Source: Paraburkholderia aspalathi (GTDB lineage: Bacteria > Pseudomonadota > Gammaproteobacteria > Burkholderiales > Burkholderiaceae). From it: DNA of 64,000 bases. The notes under the pieces were generated by a model, which searched no databases, was not told the DNA's origin, and worked only from the letters and a program-made list of their open reading frames with translations. The DNA is taken from contig NZ_FPBH01000001.1 of assembly GCF_900116445.1 (NCBI RefSeq), forward strand, positions 434,001-498,000, given 5' to 3'. Both the position numbers and the translations under genes were made by a program. Positions 26,578-34,812 of this stretch are shown here, in pieces; the first letter of the stretch is position 1; each line of letters opens with the position of its first letter.

Positions 26578-29493
26578 ATGAACGACAGGCTCGATCTCTA
26601 CAGCCGCAAGCGCCGCTTCGGCGAAACGCCGGAGCCATCGGGCACGGCTGCGCGGAAGAAAGCCGGCCGCAAGAGCGCCGCGCGCATCTCGAACGAGGCG
26701 CTGTCATACGTGATTCAGGAGCACGACGCGCGGCGCTTGCATTACGACTTCCGCCTCGAACTGAACGGCACGTTATTGTCGTGGGCGGTGCCCAAGGGGC
26801 CGAGCCTCGACCCGTCGGTGAAGCGGCTCGCGGTGCATGTCGAAGATCATCCTGTCGAATACGGCTCTTTCGAAGGTGAGATCCCGCCTGGCAACTACGG
26901 CGCGGGAACCGTGATCGTGTGGGATCGCGGGACGTGGGACCCTGTCGGCGGCGCGGCGGAGGCGGAGGAATCGTACAAGGCGGGCAAGCTTAAATTCCGG
27001 CTTTTTGGTGAAAAGCTGCACGGTGGCTGGACGCTGGTGCGCAGCCATATGCGCGGCAGTGGCGACAAGGAGCAGTGGCTGCTGATCAAGGAGCGCGACG
27101 CGGAAGCACGCGATCAGAACGACTACGACGTCCTGAAGGAGTGCCCTGGCAGCGTACTGGAGGGCAGTGGGTCGGCGGGCAAGCGCGCAAAGGCCACGAG
27201 AACCGCGACAAAAACGGCTGCGAGCGAGTTCACACGCCAGAGCGCAAGCAAGACCGGAGCGAGGACTGCAATCAGGGCCGCCAGGACTGCAAACGTCGCC
27301 AGTGCCAAAGCAACAGTATCGAACTCGAACATCACTGGCAGGAACCGCGCGAAAGCCAGCTCTTCAAGCCGTCCCGACCCGAAAAAAACCGACATCGTGT
27401 CGACCCGCAGCATACAGTCACTGCGCGAGCTTGCCGCATCGCCCTCGATTGAAGGCGCGGTCAAGGCCGCGTTGCCCGCCACCTTCAAGCCGCAACTGGC
27501 TACGCTCGTCGACGCCGCGCCACCCGGCGATGAATGGGCATACGAAATCAAGTTCGACGGCTATCGCGTGTTGACCCGTATCGATCGAAACGCAAAGACC
27601 CGTACGCTCAAGGTGTTCACGCGCGCAGGCAACGACTGGACCGCGAAGTTCGGCAAGCAGGTGAAGGCGTTCGAACGACTCGACATCGAAAGCGCCTGGC
27701 TCGACGGCGAAGCGGTGGTGCTAGACGACAACGGCGTACCGAGTTTTCAGGCGCTGCAAAACGCATTCGACGCGGACCGCCCGCAGGACATCGTCATCTA
27801 TCTGTTCGACGTGCCGTTCCTTAACGGCTACGACTTGCGAGGCGTGCCACTCGAACAACGCCGCGCGATTCTGCGCGCGTTGCTGGAAGGCACGGATGGG
27901 CACGACGACAGCGTACTGCGCTTCTCGAACGACTTCGCGTTCAGCGCCGACGATCTGCTGAAGAGCGCGTGCGACATGGCGCTCGAAGGCATCATTGGCA
28001 AACGGCGCGATAGCGGTTACACCTCGGGGCGTTCATCCGCATGGATCAAATTGAAATGCCGACGCCGCCAGGAATTCGTGATCGGCGGCTATTCAGAGCC
28101 GGCGGGTAGCCGTGCGGCGTTCGGTGCGTTGTTGCTTGGCATCTACGACGACAAAGGCAAACTGCAATACGCCGGCCGCGTCGGCACGGGCTTCGACGCG
28201 GCGTTGCTGCGCTCGCTCAAGAAGGAACTCGACGCGCACGCCACCAGCCGCATGCCGTTCGCCAGCACACCGCGCGAGCGCAGCCGAACGCCGGTGCATT
28301 GGGTCGAACCGGTGCTTGTCTGCGAATGCAATTTCGCTGAATGGACGAGCGAGGGCATCGTGCGGCAGGCGTCGTTCGTGAGTCTGCGCAATGACAAACC
28401 GGCGCGGCAGGTCGTCAGGGAAGCATCCCGTAAAGGAGCCGATGTGCAGGAGCAAACCGATACCGCATCCGACACCGTGGCGAAGAAGCGCACGACGAAA
28501 AAGAACGCTGCGAGTGCCGCATCCGAGTCCGCTAAAAAAGGTGCAGCGAAGACGCCCGCAACAAAAACCACCGCAGCGAAATCAAAAACCGCAGCAACGC
28601 CAGCCGAAGTCGCCGGCGTCCGCGTATCCCATCCCGACCGTGTCATCGATAAAAGCACCGGCACCCGCAAAATCGATCTCGTGCGCTACTACGAATCGGT
28701 CGCCGACTGGATGCTGCCGCATCTGCAGGACCGGCCGGTGTCGCTGGTGCGCGCGCCCGAGGACATCGGCGGCGAGCTGTTTTTCCAGAAGCACAGTCAG
28801 AAACTGTCGATCCCCAACGTCACGCAGCATCCCGGACTCGATCCTGGTCATCCACCGCTGATTACCGTCGATACCCTCAAGGCGCTGGTCGGCGCCGCAC
28901 AGATGGGCACGATCGAATTTCACACGTGGAATGCCGTGGTGTCGAACATCGAAAAACCCGATCGCATGGTGTTCGATCTCGACCCGGACGCATCGCTCGG
29001 TTGGGAGCGGATGATCGAGGCCGCGCAACTGACGCGCTCGCTGCTCGAAGAACTCGGCCTGACCTCGTTCTGCAAGACGAGCGGCGGCAAGGGGTTCCAT
29101 GTGGTGGTGCCGCTCGCTAAGCATGCCGGCTGGGACGAGGTGAAGACGTTTTCGCAAGCCGTCGCGCAGCGTATGGCGACGACGTTGCCCAAGTACTTCA
29201 GCGCGAAGATGGGCGCCCAGAATCGCAAGCAGAAGATCTTTGTCGATTACCTCCGCAACAACCGCGGCTCGAGTACGGTGGCCGCATTCTCGGCACGCGC
29301 CCGACCGGGGCTGGGCGTTTCAGTGCCGCTCTCGTGGGATGAAGTCGCCACCACCACGAACGGCGATCAATGGACCATCGAAAACGTACATGAGCGTCTC
29401 GCAGACCTCAAGCGCGACCCGTGGGCGAACTACGCAAAGACACGTCAACGCATCACCGCAGCGATGAGAAAGCGTCTGGATGAAGCGGAGTGA
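26578..29493 (+). CDS. ligD: Multifunctional ATP-dependent DNA ligase D (phosphoesterase-ligase-polymerase)
   Basis: LigD processes and seals DNA ends in bacterial NHEJ. The order is 3'-phosphoesterase, ligase, polymerase. The phosphoesterase residues H49, H55, D57, R59, H91 and Y95 match those of Pseudomonas aeruginosa LigD with a constant offset of seven. The ligase nucleotidyl-accepting lysine is K325 in YEIKFDGYRVL. The polymerase/primase domain begins near residue 683 and has metal ligands D800 and D802 (VFDLDPD). Two long low-complexity linkers rich in Ala, Lys, Thr and Ser join the domains (about 195-275 and 620-680). The product is 971 residues. It follows ku by 55 bases. Confidence 0.96.
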   Translation: MNDRLDLYSRKRRFGETPEPSGTAARKKAGRKSAARISNEALSYVIQEHDARRLHYDFRLELNGTLLSWAVPKGPSLDPSVKRLAVHVEDHPVEYGSFEGEIPPGNYGAGTVIVWDRGTWDPVGGAAEAEESYKAGKLKFRLFGEKLHGGWTLVRSHMRGSGDKEQWLLIKERDAEARDQNDYDVLKECPGSVLEGSGSAGKRAKATRTATKTAASEFTRQSASKTGARTAIRAARTANVASAKATVSNSNITGRNRAKASSSSRPDPKKTDIVSTRSIQSLRELAASPSIEGAVKAALPATFKPQLATLVDAAPPGDEWAYEIKFDGYRVLTRIDRNAKTRTLKVFTRAGNDWTAKFGKQVKAFERLDIESAWLDGEAVVLDDNGVPSFQALQNAFDADRPQDIVIYLFDVPFLNGYDLRGVPLEQRRAILRALLEGTDGHDDSVLRFSNDFAFSADDLLKSACDMALEGIIGKRRDSGYTSGRSSAWIKLKCRRRQEFVIGGYSEPAGSRAAFGALLLGIYDDKGKLQYAGRVGTGFDAALLRSLKKELDAHATSRMPFASTPRERSRTPVHWVEPVLVCECNFAEWTSEGIVRQASFVSLRNDKPARQVVREASRKGADVQEQTDTASDTVAKKRTTKKNAASAASESAKKGAAKTPATKTTAAKSKTAATPAEVAGVRVSHPDRVIDKSTGTRKIDLVRYYESVADWMLPHLQDRPVSLVRAPEDIGGELFFQKHSQKLSIPNVTQHPGLDPGHPPLITVDTLKALVGAAQMGTIEFHTWNAVVSNIEKPDRMVFDLDPDASLGWERMIEAAQLTRSLLEELGLTSFCKTSGGKGFHVVVPLAKHAGWDEVKTFSQAVAQRMATTLPKYFSAKMGAQNRKQKIFVDYLRNNRGSSTVAAFSARARPGLGVSVPLSWDEVATTTNGDQWTIENVHERLADLKRDPWANYAKTRQRITAAMRKRLDEAE

Positions 29494-29537
29494 CCGCGCC
29501 CCAGCCGACCTGATTCAATCTGAAAAAGGAGCAAACC

Positions 29538-29840
29538 ATGAAGACCTCAGCGCAATCGTCCGACGGCGAGAAGCAGGCCGACCCGCATGCAAAGATGACT
29601 CCGCGTTCACGCGAGGAAGCGTCGGCGCCGCTGCCGCATGAAACCGATCAGGACCCGGAATCGCAACATGAAGACGCTCCGCGTCGTGTCGGCAAGCAGG
29701 CGCATCGCGACATCGAGCGCGGACTGAAGGACACGGACCGCCGCGGCGGTGACGAGTATCAGCAAAAGACGCAGAACGATGCGCACGTGGACGTCAACTC
29801 CGATGGCAAAGCAAGTGGTGGCAGGCCCAGCAAGCGCTGA
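29538..29840 (+). CDS. Small hydrophilic, probably disordered protein downstream of ligD
   Basis: This is a 100-residue protein with almost no hydrophobic core, rich in Asp, Glu, Lys, Arg, Gln and Gly, with PHETDQDPESQHEDAPRRVG in the middle. I do not recognise the family. A clear GGAG (29527-29531 region) stands about seven bases upstream of the ATG. It starts 44 bases after ligD and is probably in the same transcript, so it could be a stress-type hydrophilin or an accessory to NHEJ; neither is shown by the sequence. Confidence 0.6.
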   Translation: MKTSAQSSDGEKQADPHAKMTPRSREEASAPLPHETDQDPESQHEDAPRRVGKQAHRDIERGLKDTDRRGGDEYQQKTQNDAHVDVNSDGKASGGRPSKR

Positions 29841-29961
29841 TGTTAGGTGCGCGCTGAGCCGCGTAAAACGTTGCGTCGTGCTGGTCCGGCGTGTCCGCAA
29901 TGAGCCGTCGCGGCCGCACTTTGAACCGAATCCTATGCGCTCGCACCGAGGCCATCGGTGA

Positions 29962-30969
29962 TCACTCAGCGCTTTGGTGCGGCCCAGCGTTTGGCCCACC
30001 GGCCCACCCCGGCTCCACATCCCAATAAGGCGGATCGCCGAAATGCGCGACAAGGAACTCAATAAACGCGACCGTCTTCGGCGGCACGAACGCACGGCTT
30101 GGATAGACCGCCCAGATCGCCACTTGCTCCGCGAGCGGATAGGTGTCGAGCACGCTGACCAGTTCGCCGCTGCGCAGATACGGCGCCACGTCCCAGGTCG
30201 ACTTGAGCGCGATGCCGAAACCGGCCAGCAAGGCGTCGCGAATCACTTCGCCGTTGTCGACCACGAGGCGTCCGCTCACGCGCACCGTAAGCGGTCCGGC
30301 GGGCGTCACGAATGCCCAGTCGCGCTGGTCCGACAGGATGATGCATTCGTGCTGGGCGAGGTCCGAAGGATGGTGCGGCGCCCCACGCGCGGCGAGGTAA
30401 GCGGGCGCCGCGCATAGCACGCGGCGGTTGACGGCGAGGCGCCGCGCCACCAGCGACGAATCCTTGAGCACGCCGACACGGATCGCCACGTCGATACCCG
30501 CATCGACCAGATCGACCATCTGATCCGTCAGACGCAGATCGACGCTCACGCCGGGATAGCGGCGCAGAAATTCGCTGATTACTGGCGATACATGCTGCCG
30601 CCCGAACGACGATGGCATCGACACCCGCAAGCGCCCCTGCGGCTCGGCCTGCGCGCGGCCCACCGAGGCGCGCGCGGCATCGGCTGCGTCGAGCAGCGCC
30701 TGAGCGCGTGTCATGAACACTTCGCCGTCCTGCGTGAGACTGATGCGACGGGTGGTCCGATGCAGCAGCCGCGCGCCAAGGAGCCTTTCGAGCTGCGCGA
30801 TACGCGAACTCGCCACCGCCGCCGACAGGCCGAATTCGCGGCCGGCCGCCGACACGTTGGCGAGCAGGGCGGCCCGCACGAACAGGGCGACGTCTAGCAG
30901 ATCGAGTCGTTCCCGTTCGCCGGACGAGGGCTTGACGGCGGGTTCCACGGGGTCGGCAGGATGGTTCAT
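29962..30969 (-). CDS. LysR-family transcriptional regulator
   Basis: This is a typical LysR regulator: an N-terminal winged helix-turn-helix (LFVRAALLANVSAAGREFGL, SSRIAQLERLLGARLLHRTT) followed by a periplasmic-binding-like effector domain starting near RLRVSMPSSFGRQHVSPVI. The product is 335 residues from ATG 30969; a TTG at 30984 would add five. It is divergent from the oxidoreductase gene at 31133, with an A/T-rich 163-base gap. The usual LysR arrangement suggests it controls that gene; the inducer is unknown. Confidence 0.9.
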   Translation of the reverse strand: MNHPADPVEPAVKPSSGERERLDLLDVALFVRAALLANVSAAGREFGLSAAVASSRIAQLERLLGARLLHRTTRRISLTQDGEVFMTRAQALLDAADAARASVGRAQAEPQGRLRVSMPSSFGRQHVSPVISEFLRRYPGVSVDLRLTDQMVDLVDAGIDVAIRVGVLKDSSLVARRLAVNRRVLCAAPAYLAARGAPHHPSDLAQHECIILSDQRDWAFVTPAGPLTVRVSGRLVVDNGEVIRDALLAGFGIALKSTWDVAPYLRSGELVSVLDTYPLAEQVAIWAVYPSRAFVPPKTVAFIEFLVAHFGDPPYWDVEPGWAGGPNAGPHQSAE

Positions 30970-31132
30970 TCTTCTGAAATTCAAAAAGATGTTTCAGTCA
31001 TTATGATGCTTTTATGAGAATAAGAACCGCCTTAGGATGACGGCAATGCGATCGAATAGTCCTGCACGGCGCGAGGCGCTGTCGGCACCGATCACCGGTT
31101 TCTCAACCTCATCAGAAAGAACAGGAGCTGTG

Positions 31133-32149
31133 ATGAAAGCTGTAGGTCTCCATCGTTACTTGCCGATCGATCATGCCGAGTCGCTGGTCGATGTCGAAAT
31201 TCCCAAACCCGAAGCCGCCGGCCGTGACCTGCTGGTGAAGGTGGAAGCCATCTCGGTCAATCCGGTCGACACCAAGGTGCGCGCCCCGAAAGACACCGTC
31301 GAGAAAGCGCCGCGGGTGCTCGGCTGGGACGCCGCCGGCACGGTAGTGGCGGTTGGCCCCGACGTCACGCTGTTCAAAGTTGGCGACCCGGTTTTCTATG
31401 CGGGCAGCATCACCCGGCCGGGCGCGAATAGCGAGTTCCATCTGGTCGACGAACGCATTGCCGGGCGCAAGCCGGCGTCGCTCGATTTCACACACGCGGC
31501 CGCTTTGCCGTTGACCGCGATCACGGCGTGGGAAGCACTCTTCGACCGCCTCGGCGTGTCACCGCAAGGCGCGGATGAAGGCCGCACGGTGCTGATCATC
31601 GGCGGGGCGGGCGGGGTGGGTTCGATCGGCATTCAGCTGGCCAAGCAACTCGCGAAACTCAAAGTGATCGCGACTGCCTCGCGCCCTGAATCGGCGAAGT
31701 GGGCGACGGAGTTGGGCGCGGATCATATCGTCGATCACTTCGACCATATGCCCGCGCAATTGAAAAAGCTCGGGATCGACCAGGTCGATTACGTGCTGAT
31801 CTTCAACGATACCGACAATAATTTCCCGGCAGCCGCTGAAGTGGTCAAGCCGCAGGGCGGCATCTGCACGATCGTCGAAAACAGCCAGCCGGTGCCTGTC
31901 GAACTGCTGAAGGCGAAAAGCGCCGCGTTCCACTGGGAGTTCATGTTCACGCGTTCGATGTTCGGCACGCCGGACATGATCGAGCAGCACAAGCTGCTCA
32001 CCGAGGTGGCGCGTCTCGTCGATGCAGGCACGTTGCGCACGACGGTCGGCCAGAATCTCGGCACGATCAACGCCGACAATCTGCGCCGTGCGCATCGACT
32101 GCTCGAAGAGGGGCGCGCGATCGGCAAGCTGGTGCTGACGGGCTTCTAG
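31133..32149 (+). CDS. Zinc-type alcohol dehydrogenase / quinone oxidoreductase-like protein
   Basis: This is a medium-chain dehydrogenase/reductase of 338 residues. The GroES-like N-terminal domain includes VKVEAISVNPVDTKVR and LGWDAAGTVVAVGPDV. The NADPH-binding Rossmann motif is IIGGAGGVGSIGIQLAKQL. The catalytic and structural zinc ligands of true alcohol dehydrogenases are not evident, which fits the zinc-independent quinone-reductase branch. AGGAG lies five bases before ATG 31133; in-frame starts further upstream lack support. Expression is probably controlled by the divergent LysR gene. Confidence 0.82.
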   Translation: MKAVGLHRYLPIDHAESLVDVEIPKPEAAGRDLLVKVEAISVNPVDTKVRAPKDTVEKAPRVLGWDAAGTVVAVGPDVTLFKVGDPVFYAGSITRPGANSEFHLVDERIAGRKPASLDFTHAAALPLTAITAWEALFDRLGVSPQGADEGRTVLIIGGAGGVGSIGIQLAKQLAKLKVIATASRPESAKWATELGADHIVDHFDHMPAQLKKLGIDQVDYVLIFNDTDNNFPAAAEVVKPQGGICTIVENSQPVPVELLKAKSAAFHWEFMFTRSMFGTPDMIEQHKLLTEVARLVDAGTLRTTVGQNLGTINADNLRRAHRLLEEGRAIGKLVLTGF

Positions 32150-32438
32150 CCAGAGCTGGGGTTGGCGTTCCTGTCACGTCGCACGCGCAGAAAACGCCTC
32201 AACGCAAGCGGGGTAACACCCGATTCGTATGAAGCGCGCGCAACGCCGCTTGGCGGTAGACTGGTGGGGCATCATGCTAAAACAGTTGCGCGTCTCGCAG
32301 CTCGTCTGGCAGGGCCTCAGCCACGTGTTTACCAGGTGCTACCAGGTATTAACTCGGCGTGAATCAGGCTCCAGTCAGGCAGTGCATTGGCAGTAGCGCT
32401 AGAGCGGGCGCGCAGCGGTACAACAACGAGGTGACAGT

Positions 32439-33002
32439 ATGAGCTCAAGCTTCAAACTCTCCGCCGTTTCAGTTGTTGCTTCTCTCGCATGCGCGCTCGC
32501 GCCCGGCATGCTCGTGACGACAGCTCACGCAGCCACGCCGATCACAGTGACGTCGCAGTCCGCCCTCGACGGTCCGATCCGCTATACGGTCCGTGTCACG
32601 TCGAAGCAGTTCGGCAATTCACAGGAAACGCGTACGATCCGCTCCGGCGAATCAGACGACTTCACGTGGAAGACGGTGCCCCCAGGCGGCCCCGTGCCCG
32701 CGACGGATAGCTGCCCGAATTACTCGTCGCTGCCAACCGATACCAACGGCGCGATGATTCGCCAGACGCAGATCCGTTTTGCGCCGGTCGTCGGCAGTGA
32801 CGGCACCGCGTCAGTGCAATTGAGCTTCCAGGCGCAGACCCCGCATGGCGTCAAGACGGTGACGAGCGGTGGCAAAACGCTCAAGTGTCCGAACAGCGTG
32901 GCCGTCAGCCAGATTCTGCGTTTTACGATGCCGACCAACGGCAGCACGAAAACGTTGACGCTTAGTGACGGCACCGAAGTGGCGGTCACCGCGAAACGCT
33001 GA
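32439..33002 (+). CDS. Hypothetical secreted protein
   Basis: This 187-residue protein has a clean signal peptide (hydrophobic SVVASLACALAPGMLVTTA, cleavage likely after AHA). The mature part is about 155 residues, Thr/Ser-rich and beta-rich, with two cysteines (DSCPNYSS and LKCPNS) that could form a disulfide. I cannot assign a function. The frame is preceded by GAGGTGACAGT. A perfect 15-bp inverted repeat follows the stop. The 289 bases upstream (32150-32438) show nothing I can identify. Confidence 0.65.
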   Translation: MSSSFKLSAVSVVASLACALAPGMLVTTAHAATPITVTSQSALDGPIRYTVRVTSKQFGNSQETRTIRSGESDDFTWKTVPPGGPVPATDSCPNYSSLPTDTNGAMIRQTQIRFAPVVGSDGTASVQLSFQAQTPHGVKTVTSGGKTLKCPNSVAVSQILRFTMPTNGSTKTLTLSDGTEVAVTAKR

Positions 33003-33009
33003 AGGCCAC

Positions 33010-33044
33010 GCGTGAGGTCTGCGCGATGAGCGCAGACCTCACGC
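33010..33044. terminator. Perfect 15-bp hairpin between convergent genes
   Basis: The arms 33010-33024 and 33030-33044 are perfect complements around a GATGA loop, located just after the exported-protein gene and before the 3' end of fetB. There is no T-run on either side, so it may be a factor-assisted terminator or an mRNA end stabiliser. Confidence 0.5.
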
Positions 33045-33112
33045 GCGCGGCCGATGAGGCAAACCGCGAACGGGCGACGCCAGCCGCGTCGCCCCGTGTA
33101 CTGTTTGCCCCA

Positions 33113-33919
33113 TCAACGCTGCGCCGCGGGCCGCTCCACCAGCCGCGCCGACAGAAACCGGTGCTCCGCCGAGAAGAGCCGCCGATACGTGAGCAGCACC
33201 GCGCCCACCGTCCCCAGGGCTGAGGCCGCGGCGATCAGGAACATGATCACGATCTGATAACGCACTGCCTGCAACGGCGACTGACCGGCCAGCACCTGCC
33301 CGGTCATCATGCCGGGCAAACTCACCACGCCGACCACGGCCATCTGATTCAAGGTGGGCATCATGCCCGCGCGCACCGCCTGGCGCGCCGGCGCCTGCGC
33401 CGCTTCCCAACGGGTCGCGCCGAGTGCGAGCGCCATATCCACACGGTCGCGCCGCGCGGTCAGTTCCTCGGTCATCCGTTCGATGCCGAGCGACACGCCG
33501 GTGAGCGTATTGCCGAGGATCATGCCGAGAATCGGAATCGCGTACTGCGGCTCGTACCATGGATGAATGCGGATCACGACGAAGAGTCCGACCGCGGCCA
33601 CCAGCCACGAACTGACCCAGATCGACAGCACGCTGTCCGCACGCTGCCCGGCGTAGGTGCGGCTGCCGCGCTGTGCGCCCGCGAAGCCGGCGATCAGCGT
33701 CATCAAGACCATCAAGGGCAGCACCACGAACCAGTGGTCATAGCGAAACACCCAGCCGAGCACATAGCCGATCGCGAGCAATTGCACGACGGTGCGTACC
33801 GCCGCCCACGCGAGCTTGCGTTCGAGATCGAGCTTGAGCGCCACCGACACGGCACCGTTCACCACGATCAGCAATGCGGCGATCGCGACGTCCCAGAGAC
33901 TCAGATTTTGCAATGTCAT
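33113..33919 (-). CDS. fetB: ABC transporter permease, FetB (YbbM/UPF0014) family
   Basis: This is an integral membrane permease of 268 residues with about seven hydrophobic segments, for example VAIAALLIVVNGAVSVALKL and VVQLLAIGYVLGWVF. The family signature GMILGNTLTGVSLGIERM is present, as is MAVVGVVSLPGMMTGQVLAG. In E. coli FetAB exports iron and helps resist oxidative stress; the same role is inferred here. Its ATG overlaps the fetA stop (33916-33919), so the two are translationally coupled. Confidence 0.88.
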   Translation of the reverse strand: MTLQNLSLWDVAIAALLIVVNGAVSVALKLDLERKLAWAAVRTVVQLLAIGYVLGWVFRYDHWFVVLPLMVLMTLIAGFAGAQRGSRTYAGQRADSVLSIWVSSWLVAAVGLFVVIRIHPWYEPQYAIPILGMILGNTLTGVSLGIERMTEELTARRDRVDMALALGATRWEAAQAPARQAVRAGMMPTLNQMAVVGVVSLPGMMTGQVLAGQSPLQAVRYQIVIMFLIAAASALGTVGAVLLTYRRLFSAEHRFLSARLVERPAAQR

Positions 33920-34671
33920 TGGCCGAGCTCCTGGTGCGCGGGCGTCACGGGGGATTCGTCGAGCACGCCGGCGCGCATCGTGAGGTGCCGCTCGCTCATG
34001 CGCGCGGCTTGCGCGGGATCGTGCGACACCCACATCGACGCATGCCGGCCGGGTTCGGCCGCGAACCACGCGTGCACCAAAGCCTCGATCGCGTGCGACG
34101 ACTCCGGATCGAGCGAAGCGGTGGGTTCATCGAGCAGCAGCACTTCAGGCGCGAGTTGCAGAACGCGAATCAGCGCGGTGATCTGCGCTTCTCCGCCGGA
34201 CAACTCGCTCGCGCGCTTGTCGAGAAAATCGTCGCCGCGGCCGGCCTGAGCGGCGAGGCCTGCAGCACGTGCGCGATCGAAGCGCACGTCGCGATAGGTC
34301 CGCAATTCGAACGGGTAACGTAGGTTGTCTTCGACGCTGCCGTCGAGCAGCGCGGGTCGCTGCCGGATATACGCGACGTTGCGCCGGTAACGCGGAATGG
34401 CGGCGCGCTCGACCGCCGCGCCGTGCCACATGATGCGTCCCGCATCGAGCGGATCGAGCAGGGCGAGGGCGCGCAGAAACACGCTCTTGCCCGAACCTGA
34501 CGGCCCGGTGACCGCGACGCGGTCGCCGGCGCAAAGGGCGAAGGTCGTCGGCTGCAGCAGCGTTTGTCCGCGCAATGCATCGCGCCGGGCGATGCCTTCA
34601 GCGAAGACGAAGGGAACATCTGACATGAGTTGGATCGTGGTGGATTTTTTCGTGGATTCGGAGGCCGCCAT
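33916..34671 (-). CDS. fetA: ABC transporter ATP-binding protein, FetA-like
   Basis: This 251-residue ATPase has Walker A GPSGSGKS, the signature LSGGEAQ, Walker B VLLLDEPTASLD and the switch His in WVSHDP. It pairs with the downstream FetB-type permease. AGGAA five bases upstream supports ATG 34671; an internal ATG at 34626 (MSDVPF) is a possible alternative. The substrate, probably iron, is inferred from the FetB partner. Confidence 0.88.
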   Translation of the reverse strand: MAASESTKKSTTIQLMSDVPFVFAEGIARRDALRGQTLLQPTTFALCAGDRVAVTGPSGSGKSVFLRALALLDPLDAGRIMWHGAAVERAAIPRYRRNVAYIRQRPALLDGSVEDNLRYPFELRTYRDVRFDRARAAGLAAQAGRGDDFLDKRASELSGGEAQITALIRVLQLAPEVLLLDEPTASLDPESSHAIEALVHAWFAAEPGRHASMWVSHDPAQAARMSERHLTMRAGVLDESPVTPAHQELGQ

Positions 34672-34812
34672 GACATTTCCTTACGTTTCCATGGCCGGGA
34701 GACCTGTGCCGGCGCTGTGCGGCATGATAAAACGACCCCTATTAGACAATACCACCGGGCACGATACGTGCTGGTCCCCATGCACAACGAAGAAAAAAGA
34801 CGGAGCTTTTCA

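Noticed and set aside
27170..27450. Possible tandem repeats inside ligD
   Set aside because: Only an Ala/Lys/Thr/Arg-rich interdomain linker; no regular repeat unit is seen.
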